NCBI GenBank assembly: GCA_963965975.1
Contig: OZ014411.1
Location: forward strand, 22,162,249 to 22,226,248
Reading direction: 5' to 3'
From: Xestospongia bergquistia
Taxonomy: Eukaryota; Porifera; Demospongiae; Haplosclerida; Petrosiidae
DNA length: 64,000 bases
Below the pieces are notes generated by a model. That model worked only from the letters and a program-made list of their open reading frames with translations. It searched no databases and was not told the origin of the DNA. How positions within the stretch are numbered: the first letter of the stretch is position 1; the number at the start of each line of letters is the position of its first letter. Of this stretch, positions 25,012 to 34,723 are shown piece after piece. A program made the translations under genes and the position numbers.

Positions 25012-25113
25012 CTTTAGGAGTTGGTTTAGGTGTAATTATGGAAACACTTGAAGAAGTTGAAGAAGCTAATGGAAAATGTGTACTACTTGTCAAAGGGTAT
25101 GGAGTTATAAATC
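25012..25113 (-). CDS. Gene A Ser/Thr/Pro linker exon
   Basis: 102 bp, phase 1 at both ends, ACAG acceptor and GTAAGTG donor. Encodes a mucin-like stretch containing 'YPLTSSTHFPLASSTSSS' and 'TPKPTPK', with many potential O-glycosylation sites. Confidence 0.65.
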
Positions 25114-25352
25114 CTGTATTTATGTAAAATAACAATATTTTTTTTAATGTAAGAGATTAATTGATCACAACAATCGCATATCTAACTAAATATGCTACTA
25201 CTTTACACATTAACTGTTAGGGAGAAATCTTTAAAATTATATTGTAATTAAGTCTGAAAAGTAATAAAATTAACTTTTGACTACATAAACTATATGATTA
25301 TTATGACAATTTGTTATTGGCATTAATTGGAATTCATAATGAGCACTTATAC

Positions 25353-25562
25353 CTGAAGTAACAAGTGGTGTATCAATTGGAGTATGTGAAACTATAGGAG
25401 AGTTAAAAGAAGCAGGATGACAACCAATATCAGCTATATCATTACAACAATCATTAAAAGTGTAACACATTTGATCACAATAGCATCCATTGTTGGTACA
25501 AGGTGGTGACAGTGAAAATTGACAACATCCTGAATAGTTGAGATTAAGCGCCAAACATGACC
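25353..25562 (-). CDS. Gene A SMB-like exon, C type
   Basis: 210 bp, phase 1-1, donor GTATAAG. Ten Cys including 'SGCC', 'CYCDQMC' and 'NDCCNDIADIGC', then a Thr/Pro tail 'IDTPLVTS'. The C-x-CD-x3-C-x5-CC-x-D-x-C core is the somatomedin-B signature; the GCC pair and one further Cys upstream are additional. Confidence 0.65.
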
Positions 25563-25614
25563 CTAATATTAACATAATATAAACAAATTAATTTAATTCA
25601 TAGTGTTCATTTAC

Positions 25615-25716
25615 CTTTAGGAGTTGGCATAGGGGTGACTATGGAACCACTTGAAGAGGTTGAAGAAGCTAGTGAAAAATGTGTACTACTTGTCAAAGGG
25701 TATGGAGTTATAAATC
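25615..25716 (-). CDS. Gene A Ser/Thr/Pro linker exon
   Basis: 102 bp, phase 1-1, donor GTAAATG; near-duplicate of the linker at 25012 and of 27517-27618. Confidence 0.65.
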
Positions 25717-25976
25717 CTGTGTTTATATAAAATAACAATAAAATTTATTTAATGTAAAAGATTAATTGATCAGAGTTATCATATCTGTGTTTATTATACC
25801 TCTACTTTGCACAATAACTGTTAAGGAGAAATCTTGAAAATAATATTATAAGTCAGATAAAGTAATAAAATTAACTTTTGGCCATATAAACTGATAAGCT
25901 TGTAATATGTTTGTTATTGGCTTTGATTAGAATTCAAAACAGTCACTTATTGCATGATTTTCTGATTTTGTCTTAC

Positions 25977-26039
25977 CAGGTGTATCTGTTAAAATATATG
26001 TAACTACTGTAGGAGGGGCCGGGTATGAAGTTGTATTTT
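25977..26039 (-). CDS. Gene A short Thr/Pro linker exon
   Basis: 63 bp, phase 1-1, ACAG acceptor and GTAAGA donor. Encodes 'ENTTSYPAPPTVVTYILTDT'. Its sister in the second block (about 28130-28220) has an extra base, a stop and no donor. Confidence 0.55.
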
Positions 26040-26137
26040 CTGTGTCCACATAAACAAGTGAAATTGATTATAATTATATTATAAATTTTATAAATGCTAT
26101 GTCAAATATATAGTATGACCTTCTGATTTTGTCTTAC

Positions 26138-26233
26138 CAAGTTCATCAGTTGGGGTAGGAAAAACAATAGAACCACTTAAAGAAGATTCTGGAAGATCTG
26201 TAATACTTGTCAAAAGGGATGGAGTTTGAAATT
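26138..26233 (-). CDS. Gene A linker exon
   Basis: 96 bp, phase 1-1, GTAAGA donor; encodes a Ser/Thr/Pro-rich segment ending 'FPTPTDEL'. Its sister is 28310-28405. Confidence 0.6.
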
Positions 26234-26338
26234 CTGTGTCTACGTAAAGAAGTATACATAAAGTACAATTGATTATAGATTGTAATTATTATAAATGATG
26301 TGACTAATATGTTATATAATTTTATGATTTTGTCATAC

Positions 26339-26533
26339 CAAATGTATCAGTTGGAGTAGATGTAACTACATGTGGGGGAGAAGGAGGAAAGCAACTGATT
26401 TTATCTATATCATCACAACAATCATTATGAACATGGCATGATTGATCACAATAGCAATCAATTTGGTAACAATTTTTTGTCTTGGAGTAATTACAACATC
26501 CAGTATAGTTGAGTTTAAGTGCCACACATGAAC
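26339..26533 (-). pseudogene. Gene A SMB-like exon, A type, acceptor lost
   Basis: 195 bp open frame with 'NYTGCC', 'CYCDQSC' and 'NDCCDDIDKISC', donor GTATGA. The acceptor that reads TTTTAG in every gene B homologue is TTTTTG here, with no nearby AG. It is probably skipped. Because the preceding exon ends in T and the following linker begins AA, skipping would create TAA. Confidence 0.6.
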
Positions 26534-26775
26534 CAAAAATGAACATAATATAAAAATATCATTTTAATTCATAGTTATCTTAAGTAACAAGTATGGATAC
26601 AACTATAGAAACACTTGAAGGACCAGCAAAAATTATTTTAAGATGTGTACTACATGTGAAATGTTATGGACTTTTAAATTCTGTGACCATATAAGAAATA
26701 CACTTAATTATATATTATAAATTTGTAAAACTGTGACTTATATATGTATTGCATGATCATCTGATTTTGTCTTAC

Positions 26776-26937
26776 ATTCTGTACTATTTGGATAACAATC
26801 AGTATCAGCTATGTCACTACAACAATCGTTATTAGAATAACAGTTTTTATCACAATAGCAAGTTTTAGTGTTACAATTTCGTATCAGGTTTATATTATAA
26901 CATCCAGAAATCTGCAAATTAAGGTCATTACATGAAC
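26776..26937 (-). CDS. Gene A SMB-like exon, B type
   Basis: 162 bp, phase 1-1. The double Cys is reduced to 'SGCYNI' (one Cys lost), while 'CYCDKNC' and 'NDCCSDIADTDC' remain. The last exon base is T, not the usual G (GAAT before GTAAG). The near-identical sister is 28948-29109, which keeps the Cys pair. Confidence 0.6.
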
Positions 26938-26968
26938 CTAAAATTGACATAATATATTTAACAAATTA

Positions 26969-27015
26969 CCGTAATAATATTCTTTTCAAAAAATTTCGTG
27001 TTGCTAAATTTTCGT
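26969..27015. mobile_element. 47-bp left-end fragment of the pogo-like transposon
   Basis: Starts TACCGTAA and matches the left end of the element at 29141 for about 47 bp, then breaks off abruptly into linker-like sequence ('ttggagttggcatagggg'). It marks the junction of a block duplication that copied only the end of the transposon. Confidence 0.75.
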
Positions 27016-27257
27016 TGGAGTTGGCATAGGGGTTGGCATAAAACTTATATAATATAAGAGATTAATTGATCACAATAATCACACCTGTAACTAAATATGC
27101 TACTACTTTACACATTCACTGTTAGAGAGAAATCTTTAAAATAATATTACTATTAAGTCTGAAAAGTAATAAATTTAACTTTTGACTACATAAACTATAT
27201 GATTATTATGACAACTTGTTATTAGCATTAATTGGAATTCATAATGAGCACTTATAC

Positions 27258-27464
27258 CTGAAGTAACAAGTGGTGTATCAATTGGAGTATGTGAAACTAT
27301 AGGAGAGTTAAAAGGAGCAGGATGACAACCAATATCAGCTATATCATTACAACAATCATTAAAAGTGTGACATGTCTGATCACAATAGCATCCATTATTG
27401 CTACAAAATGACAGGGCCCATACACAACATCCTGAATAGTTGAGATTAAGCGCCAAACATGAGC
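27258..27464 (-). CDS. Gene A SMB-like exon, C type
   Basis: 207 bp, phase 1-1, donor GTATAAG. Same tail as the 25353 exon; the variable loop after the double Cys is different ('VWALSFCSNNG'), one codon shorter. Confidence 0.65.
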
Positions 27465-27516
27465 CTAATATTAACATAATATAAACAAATTAATTTAATT
27501 CATAGTGTTCATTTAC

Positions 27517-27618
27517 CTTTAGGAATTGGCATAGGGGTGACTATGGAACCACTTGAAGAAGTTGAAGAAGCTAGTGAAAAATGTGTACTACTTGTCAAAG
27601 GGTATGGAGTTATAAAAC
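27517..27618 (-). CDS. Gene A Ser/Thr/Pro linker exon
   Basis: 102 bp, phase 1-1, donor GTAAATG; almost the same as 25615-25716. Confidence 0.65.
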
Positions 27619-27858
27619 CTGTGTCTATATAAAATAACAATAAAACTTATATAATATAAGAGATTAAATGATCACAATAATCACATCTGTAACTAAATAT
27701 GCTACTACTTTACACATTCACTGTTAGAGAGAAATCTTTAAAATATTATTACAATTAAGTCTGAAAAGTAATAAAATTAACTTTGACTACATAAACTATA
27801 TGATTATTATGACATCTTGCTATTGGCATTAATTGGAATTCATAATGAGCACTTATAC

Positions 27859-28068
27859 CTGAAGTAACAAGTGGTGTATCAATTGGAGTATGTGAAACTA
27901 TAGGAGAGTTAAAAGGAGCAGGATGACAACCAATATCAGCTATATCATTACAACAATCATTAAAAGTGTAACACATTTGATCACAATAGCATCCATTGTT
28001 GGTACAAGGTGGTGACAGTGAAAATTGACAACATCCTGAATAGTTGAGATTAAGTGCCTTACATGAAC
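27859..28068 (-). CDS. Gene A SMB-like exon, C type
   Basis: 210 bp, phase 1-1, donor GTATAAG, AG acceptor intact (CAATTTTAG). Core nearly identical to the 25353 exon. Confidence 0.65.
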
Positions 28069-28309
28069 CTAAAATTGACATAATATAAACATACTATTTT
28101 AATTCATTGTTATCTATAGGAAAAAAAGGAGTTGTGGATGTAACTATAGAACTACTAGGAAATGTAAGATGTATACTACTTGTCAAGGGGCCGGGTATGA
28201 AGTTGTATTTTCTGTGTCCACATAAACAAGTTAAATTGATTATAATTATATTATAAATTTTATAAATGCTATGTCAAATATATAGTATGACCTTCTGATT
28301 TTGTCTTAC

Positions 28310-28405
28310 CAAGTTCATCAGTTGGGGTAGGAAAAACAATAGAACCACTTAAAGAAGATTCTGGAAGATCTGTAATACTTGTCAAAAGGGATGGAGTTTG
28401 AAATT
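28310..28405 (-). CDS. Gene A linker exon
   Basis: 96 bp, phase 1-1; sister of 26138-26233 with almost no differences. Confidence 0.6.
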
Positions 28406-28510
28406 CTGTGTCTATGTAAAGAAGTATATATAAAGTACAATTGATTATAGATTGTAATTATTATAAATGATGTGACTGATATGTTATATAATTTTCTGAT
28501 TTTGTCTTAC

Positions 28511-28705
28511 TGAATGTATCAGTTGGAGTAGATGTAACTACATGTGGGGGAGAAGGAGGAAAGCAACTGATTTTATCTATATCATCACAACAATCATTAT
28601 GAACATGGCATGATTGATCACAATAGCAATCAATTTGGTAACAACTTTTTGTCTTGGAGTAATTACAACATCCAGTATAGTTGAGTTTTAATGCCACACA
28701 TGAAC
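28511..28705 (-). pseudogene. Gene A SMB-like exon, A type, acceptor lost
   Basis: Same TTTTTG acceptor defect as 26339-26533, so the mutation predates the block duplication. The last exon base is A (TTCA before GTAAG). The frame itself is open. Confidence 0.6.
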
Positions 28706-28947
28706 CAAAAATGAACATAATATAAACATATCATTTTAATTCATAGTTATCTTAAGTAACAAGTGTGGATACAACTATAGAAACACTTGAAGGACATGCA
28801 AAAATTATTGTAAGATGTGTACTACATGTGAAATGTTATGGACTTTTAAATTCTGTGACCATATAAGAAATACACTTAATTATATATTATAAATTTGTAA
28901 AACTGTGACTTATATATGTATTGCATGATCATCTGATTTTGTCTTAC

Positions 28948-29109
28948 ATTCTGTACTATTTGGATAACAATCAATATCAGCTATGTCACTACAACAATCG
29001 TTATTAGAATAACAGTTTTTATCACAATAGCAAGTTTTAGTGTTACAATTTCGTATCAGGTTTATACTACAACATCCAGAATACTGCAAATTAAGGTCAT
29101 TACATGAAC
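28948..29109 (-). CDS. Gene A SMB-like exon, B type
   Basis: 162 bp, phase 1-1, AG acceptor (CAATTTTAG) intact, with 'YSGCCSI', 'CYCDKNC' and 'NDCCSDIADIDC'. Ends in T before GTAAG, shared with 26776-26937 only. Confidence 0.6.
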
Positions 29110-29197
29110 CTAAAATTGACATAATATATTTAACAAATTACCGTAAAAATATTCTTTTCAAAAAATTTCGTGTTGCTAAATTTTCGTCCGACTCTAA

Positions 29198-29599
29198 TTG
29201 AACGAAAGTTTTGCTAAAGTGAACTTTTTACACAAAGGTGAGACTAATAGCTCGAGTAATGGAGAAAGAATAAGGGGATGCCATGTCTATAAGGCCATAT
29301 GGATAGCGGCAATTGGAGAACACCTAACTCGTGAGAGACAACCAGCAAATCCTCTTGATAGGTATGCTGTAGCAGTTATTAGAAACGGACTTGTCATCGG
29401 ACACCTTCCAAAAAAAATATCTAAAGTCTGCTCACTTTTTTTAAGAAGAGGAGGAACATTACAATGCATTGTGAGTGGAAACAGGAGCTATTCTACAGAT
29501 CGGCCACAAGGATGGCTGGAGATTCCCTGTTGTTTAATATTTAAAGGTGAACTGAAAGAACTTTCTAAATTTAATAAATGCCTTAAAAAGTGTTTGTGA
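29198..29599 (+). CDS. HIRAN-domain protein of the transposon (partial 5' end)
   Basis: 133 codons with no internal stop. Key motifs are 'GCHVYKAIW', 'NPLDRYAVAVIRNG', 'IGHLPKKISK', 'FLRRGGTLQC' and 'GWLEIPC', the pattern of the HIRAN domain, which in helicase-like factors binds 3' DNA ends. No ATG precedes the domain in frame (the frame opens with TTG), so the true start lies on a missing exon or has been lost. It ends in a Lys-rich tail and TGA. Role in the element unknown; DNA-end binding during transposition is a reasonable guess. Confidence 0.65.
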   Translation: MNESFAKVNFLHKGETNSSSNGERIRGCHVYKAIWIAAIGEHLTRERQPANPLDRYAVAVIRNGLVIGHLPKKISKVCSLFLRRGGTLQCIVSGNRSYSTDRPQGWLEIPCCLIFKGELKELSKFNKCLKKCL

Positions 29600-29623
29600 T
29601 TTTTTAATCATCAAATGTACTTG

Positions 29624-31035
29624 TCAATCACTGTCACTTATTATCTCTTGAATACGGCTATCTGTATCCTCATCTTCTGATAGGAAGTTGGTTGTCTCTG
29701 CAAGTAATTTTATGTTTTCATCTTCATCTGATAGCAACTCGGTATCATCTGTAAATTCTTCTGTGTCTCCATCATTTGTATTATCAAGAGCAGCTAAAAT
29801 ACCAGCACACCACAAACTGTGGATTATCAGAGAGAAAAGTGGCCATTTCCACCAGCCACGTTGCTGTTATATGTTTCATTGCTGTAAAGCTCATATTTAT
29901 TGGCTGTATCTCTGTAGACTGTATGTCCTCAACTCTATGAAGCTGCTGTGTTACTTGCTCTGAATACCAGAGTTCAAACTTTCTTTTGAGAAAATTGGCT
30001 GGAGCAAATTGGTCATGTTGGCTGGAATATAGCAGACATGTATGTTGTTTCTCTCAAGAAGAGTGACAACTGCTGTAGTAATCTGGCCTTAAACTTGTCT
30101 ATTATAGCCAGCGCTGTCTTGGCTGGATCATTTAGCAAATCTCTTGTTGCTTCCACATACGGAATAATGATCTCTTCAATATACTCGATCATGGTTGCCT
30201 CTGTGGACCAATGGTTCAGTGAATGAGGGACATTCCAATCACATTGAAATGTAAACTTGGGATGACAATGTTCCGTTTTGCCTTTGTAAAGTATCTGTAA
30301 CGGCAAAAAATGACCTGTAAGTGTACCACAAAAATTGCTGTGATTTGGTAATACCACTAATTTCAACTCGTGTAGCACAAGTTTGTTCCATTGTCCAAGG
30401 AAAGACTGGGATTTGTGGAATATCAGTTTGATCCCAGTTGAAGATCGACTCTGGTGGGATCTCTTCCATAGTCACAGTTCTATTGACTTCATCAAGAAAT
30501 GCTTTTTTAATTTCTTCAAAATCAGCTGGTTTGTGTTTGCTTTTGATGTTGTCGCCTTTCTCTTGAATAACTTCAGTCTATGAACAAAGTGGTACGCCCA
30601 GGTTCTGGTCAATACCACATGCTCACCAAATTCTCCAAGTTGTGGACAATTATATTTATTCTTCGAGCAGTAGCTACAACAACAGAAGCTTTGACAACTC
30701 CTTGCTGTCAAATCTTTTTTACACTAGAGGACAACCACGTTTTTTGTGTGGCTGAGAAGTTAACTCATCATTATCTTTTTCATGCTGTCTTTTCAAATAT
30801 TTTGCTTTAATACAATTCACAGATGACTTGCTGATTGGCACTAACTGATGGTACACGGTGAATACTTGCATACTTTGCAATAGCAGCTCTAACTTCAGGT
30901 GTATATCTAAAGTTAAACATAGTGTAAAGGTGTAAGCAAGTTTGTGAGAGATATTTACTTTACATAAGATCCACGGCGTTTAGACTTGCTGCCTTCAGTC
31001 ATCACTTTTTCAACCTCCTAGTTGGCAAGGGCAAT
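29624..31035 (-). pseudogene. Pogo/CENP-B-like DDE transposase, broken
   Basis: From the N-terminus: an HTH region near 30830-31000 ('YTPEVRAAIAKYASIH'), apparently with a short intron at about 30911-30955; then 'VVLTRTWAYHFVHRLKLFKR' (about 30560-30640); then 'IFNWDQT' with the first catalytic Asp (30430-30450); then the 'CGTLTGHFLPLQILYKGKTE' core and 'AIIDKFKA' with the second Asp (about 30110-30125); then 'PANMTNLLQPI', where the third acidic residue is not visible; and an acidic C-terminus ending at 29624. Several frame changes disable it. Confidence 0.65.
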
Positions 31036-31459
31036 GGCTCTAGAAGGAAGTGTAGCCGATAACGATCCCCTTGGATCAGGGCCGTCGTAATAGCTCTTGA
31101 AATAATTTTGAATACCCGACTGTGACACCTCAATCTTTTCAATAGACAAACACGTGGTATTTATGTACCGGTTATTCTAAATATTTGCCATTCCAATTTT
31201 TCGCAAAAATTTCGTTTATCAAGGGTAAAACGAAAATATTTCAGAACAAAAAAATAACTACTTACGGTATTTTAATTTATAGTTAAGTAAAGTAATAGTT
31301 GTGCTTACAACTATAGAACCACTTATTATGAATTAAAAATGCTGTTACTAATGTATTATTGTATATGAACTTCTCATTGTTTTACAAAGTTTACCTTTTC
31401 GGTTATTAAGAAAATGAGATTATATGAACAAATTAATTGAATTAATAGTGCTCAATTAC

Positions 31460-31561
31460 CTGGAGTAACAGTTGGTGTAGGTGTAATTATAGAACCACTG
31501 GATGATGAAACCCTTGGTGGAAGATGTGTACTACTTTTCAAAGGGTATGAAGTTGTAATTT
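31460..31561 (-). CDS. Gene A Ser/Thr/Pro linker exon next to the Cys-rich exon
   Basis: 102 bp, phase 1-1, ATAG acceptor and GTAATTG donor. Contains 'YPLKSSTHLPPRVSSSSGS' and 'TPTPTVTP'. Closest relatives are the gene B linkers at 50864 and 52634. Confidence 0.65.
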
Positions 31562-32072
31562 CTATGTCAAATTAAATAAATTAAATTGATTATATATTTT
31601 TATAAACATTGTGAGTAATGTATTGTATGAGTTTCTAATTTTGTTTTTACAATTGTTTCATTTGGTGTAAGTGACACTAAAGAACCATTAAAAATCTGAT
31701 TGAAGATATGAATTCCAAAACATCAATAATTTAACTGATTATGGTTTAGTTTAATTTCATTATTGGGAGTTGACGGGTATATACATTGTTGAATATTATT
31801 TTGCTATATTTTTATATATTTATTTATTTTTTGATTTTACTACACATATTTAGAAGTATGAAATATGTGGTGTAGTACAATTTATTAATAATATATTTCC
31901 TTGAACAAAAATTGAAGATGCCATAGTTATGAATTATAAAATGTGTTACTGATATTGTAGGCTGTCTTTTGTCAAAGCAAATAAAACAAAACTGTAATTA
32001 AAAGTTATTTAAATTCTGAAAAAAACTATTTAAATATTGCTTAAAGTCTATTATAAGATAGCAAGAACCTAC

Positions 32073-32228
32073 CACAATCATTTGTTACTTCATTATTTCC
32101 AATAAAATATCTTAAAGAGCAATTTTTACAATCATCAGGATAACAAACTGCATCAGAATAGTTAGTACAAATACTGCTATTACAAATATCTGAACTACAG
32201 TTCTTGTTTGGTTGACCAAATGAACAGC
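32073..32228 (-). CDS. Gene A Cys-rich module following the Kunitz domain
   Basis: 156 bp, phase 1-1, ACATAG acceptor and GTAGGT donor. Cys spacing: 'CSFGQPNKNC', 'CNSSICTNYSDAVC' and 'CKNC', ending 'NNEVTNDC'. This C-x-G-x-P-x3-C... layout resembles modules I know next to Kunitz domains in extracellular proteins; I cannot give it a Pfam name. The last residues are almost the same as the end of the gene B IgGFc exon ('NGNEVTNDC'), suggesting exon duplication. Confidence 0.65.
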
Positions 32229-32306
32229 CTATGTGCAAAATATTAAAAACATAATTCAGAAGAAATAATGATAAATACTAAAATGTCAATACAATATATA
32301 ACTCAC

Positions 32307-32465
32307 CACAAATATCATTGCATTCATTAAGAGTCTGAAATTGATTTTCATTTCCATGACAACCACCATAAATAAATAATTCACATTGACTAGAATTGGT
32401 GTTAAAAAACCAACGAAGAAATCTACCTTTACATGATCCAATTTTAGGAAGTAGATCACAAATAC
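32307..32465 (-). CDS. Gene A Kunitz/BPTI protease-inhibitor exon
   Basis: 159 bp, phase 1-1, TTTCTAG acceptor and GTGAGT donor. The exon has the six Cys of a Kunitz domain: 'ICDLLPKIGSC', then 'KGRFLRWFFN', 'SQCELFIYGGCHGNEN', 'NEC' and 'DIC'. The residue after the second Cys (P1 site) is Lys, as in trypsin-type inhibitors; the FxYGGC hallmark is present. There is no Met because it is an internal exon. A typical complete single-exon Kunitz domain. Gene B has no counterpart. Confidence 0.85.
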
Positions 32466-32587
32466 CTAGAAAAATAATACTTTCTTTATTATATTTCTTA
32501 TTGTAACAAATAATTTTAAAAAATTTCTAAATGACATCATGACCTTATCTTACAAAGTAAAATAATTACTTTTGTAAAGTAACTACC

Positions 32588-33510
32588 ATTACTTCTTTCA
32601 CTGTTAATTGGATTTTACTTCATAATTCCAACATAAATGTGCCCAGTCCCAGCCATAGATAAAAACCAACTATTTACCATTTTCGTAAGGATATGTTACT
32701 GTATTCGTAATACTAAAAGATTTTTAATAGCCATATTAAAATTATATCATATCCATAGATGGAACCATCTGAAGCATATGTTAGAACCCATTAGAATTGG
32801 TAAAACATTGTTGATCAAGAAACTCTGGTTATAGCAAGCATTATTTGGTACAACCACACTGTAATTAAGTAAAAAATTTTTCCCCATGTTATTGTTTGTG
32901 TCAGTTATATAACAATTGTTTCATCATCAAAAATCATGGCTGGAACTTGGGAAACTTCTTGTCCACCCATAATTGTAAATGCACTGTAAGATATAATTTT
33001 CATTCCAGTAAGATCAACATGAGGCTTTGAACCAAAAAATGTCTGGAGGAAATGAAGAACAAAGTTAAAAGAATCTCCAGCTGAAACAATTATATTAGCA
33101 GCGCATTGTCCTGAGAGTCTGATGGAACTGTAACGTCATTATTTGAAACGATAGTCACATTACTGTTTTTAAGACAGCCATTAATAATGACTACAAAATG
33201 TCAATGAAATAACTGATATTGGTTCTTTGTCTAGATATTGAACTTTAAGGCTCTTTCTTCCACTGGAATTGGTATTATCATACACTTCATAACTTGCTGA
33301 TAGAGTGACTTTATGTTGGTTATGATAACTAATTGTTTTCATACATGAGAAGTTGCCATCAAGTAATTTAACTTTGAAAGTAACAGAAGTTGTTCTCATA
33401 GATTAACACACAATATATGTACACTTGGTCCATGTGCATACTCATAGAATCCCACAAAGAACTCACTACTGTCAGTGCTGAGGTCAATCTGTCAATCTTC
33501 AATAAAAGTG
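32588..33510 (-). pseudogene. Gene A IgGFc-binding-type N-terminal exon, degraded
   Basis: Aligns along its length with the intact gene B exon (55593-56945) but is about 430 bp shorter. One deletion of about 330 bp lies near 32872 and one of about 140 bp near 33183. A 1-base deletion near 33400 shifts frame ('FVGFYEYAHG' is followed by a stop). Nothing suggests a functional product from this exon. Confidence 0.7.
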
Positions 33511-33569
33511 AAAATGGATTATGTTTCATTAAAGTGACAATTGTGACTAGAAATAATAAGAACATAATA

Positions 33570-34070
33570 TTGTGAATCCATCCTGATAACCAGACTTAAA
33601 TCCATTGGGATGATTACATATTAAATATCAACAGCTCTTAAATAGAAAGAACACGTACGGATAACTAAATCTCAATCCATTACAAGAAGAAAAGTCATAT
33701 CAGAGATGGCCATAGTATCATCACTTTATATAGAAGCACAGTACATACTAGTAAACAAAGTGTAAAAAATGATCATTTACAGTTTAGAATATCTATGAGA
33801 AAGTTTTATGTGGTTCTCAGAAATCAATAAAATGTTAAGCAAGGTTAAATAACAGTGGAGTAAGGCAAAACTAATATTAAAGTAGTCTAAATTTCATTAG
33901 GTATTCTCCACTTTACATTAAAAAGATGAGCCAAAGAGGCAATGATGACTGGGTTGCTAGTAAATAAGCACAAATATTTTTTTTAAATTTATCATCAAGT
34001 AATAAACTTGATGATATTAATCAAAGTTGAGATATAATTTCAACTGAAGCAGCTGTGGCTATAATATAAA
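33570..34070. other. Non-coding 5' side of gene A
   Basis: No signal-peptide exon or promoter could be recognised. 'ATGTTCTTATTATTTCTAGTC' on the minus strand near 33555 could be the remains of one. Confidence 0.3.

Positions 34071-34072
<2 letters not shown>

Positions 34073-34149
<77 letters not shown>
34073..34149. repeat. (AT)n microsatellite
   Basis: Pure AT alternation of about 77 bases. Confidence 0.95.
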
Positions 34150-34153
<4 letters not shown>

Positions 34154-34723
34154 TAATGTGATTAATATAAAAAAAACTAATTTTATATATGCTCTCTAAA
34201 CAACAGTATCTCAATTACTATTATATTCATTTTATTGATGTTACACCACTTCTAACAACAAATGAGCACAACACTATATATTATTTGCATGTACAGATTG
34301 AACTTCATTACTTCTTTAAGGCTCATATCTCTATGACAAAATCCACAGCTAGAATAGATTACTTCAAACTGGATCGCGATCCAACCCAACGGTTAATGCT
34401 TATTTATCCATTGTAGTATGAAAACAACATTTGAATATACACATACATACAATTTATTTCATTGCTTAATAGAACATCTCCATTTCTGCAATTTTGCACA
34501 TAGTCCATAGTTTTGCTAAATCTTAGGATGTTAAAAAAAGACTCAATTTTACTGTTCAACAATGTAATTATCAAGGGTACAGTAGCAGTTGCAATTTTAA
34601 TGATGATCTTTGTAAAACATTATTGACCTACAGTGCTCACAGTGTGTGCAAGTGTTATTGAACTAGCTTTGTGTAATAAGTGTGAATAGATACACTATGG
34701 CACCTGAAAGTGCAAAAGCTACC

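Larger units (their letters stand above)
29141..31267. mobile_element. Pogo-like (Tc1/mariner) transposon carrying a HIRAN ORF
   Basis: 2127 bp flanked by TA on both sides, with inverted ends CCGTAA...TTACGG and related sub-terminal AAATTTCG/CGAAAATTT blocks. Plus strand: HIRAN ORF. Minus strand: fragmented DDE transposase. The flanks join to the sequence seen uninterrupted at 49290-49340 (tttaacaaa / ttttaattcatagttaagt), which acts as an empty site. Confidence 0.75.
24799..33530 (-). pseudogene. Gene A: decaying modular IgGFc/Kunitz/SMB secreted-protein gene
   Basis: Exons from 5' to 3' on the minus strand: broken IgGFc-type exon (about 32588-33510), Kunitz 32307-32465, Cys-rich 32073-32228, linker 31460-31561, SMB 28948-29109, SMB 28511-28705, linker 28310-28405, SMB 27859-28068, linker 27517-27618, SMB 27258-27464, SMB 26776-26937, SMB 26339-26533, linkers 26138-26233, 25977-26039 and 25615-25716, SMB 25353-25562, linker 25012-25113, terminal SMB 24799-24959. 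Individual exons are mostly open and in phase 1. However, the N-terminal domain has a frameshift and two deletions, two SMB exons have lost their AG acceptor, and a 2.1-kb transposon sits in an intron. Called a pseudogene, though 3' modules might still be transcribed from another promoter. Confidence 0.6.

Noticed and set aside
24799-33530. Gene A as a CRISPR-like or satellite array
   Set aside because: Repeats are splice-bounded Cys-rich coding exons of variable spacing, not short direct repeats with spacers.
33368-33565. Signal peptide of gene A (MFLLFLVTIVTLM)
   Set aside because: The hydrophobic start runs straight into an out-of-frame part of the damaged IgGFc exon, and no splice arrangement joins it in phase 1; left as a possibility only.
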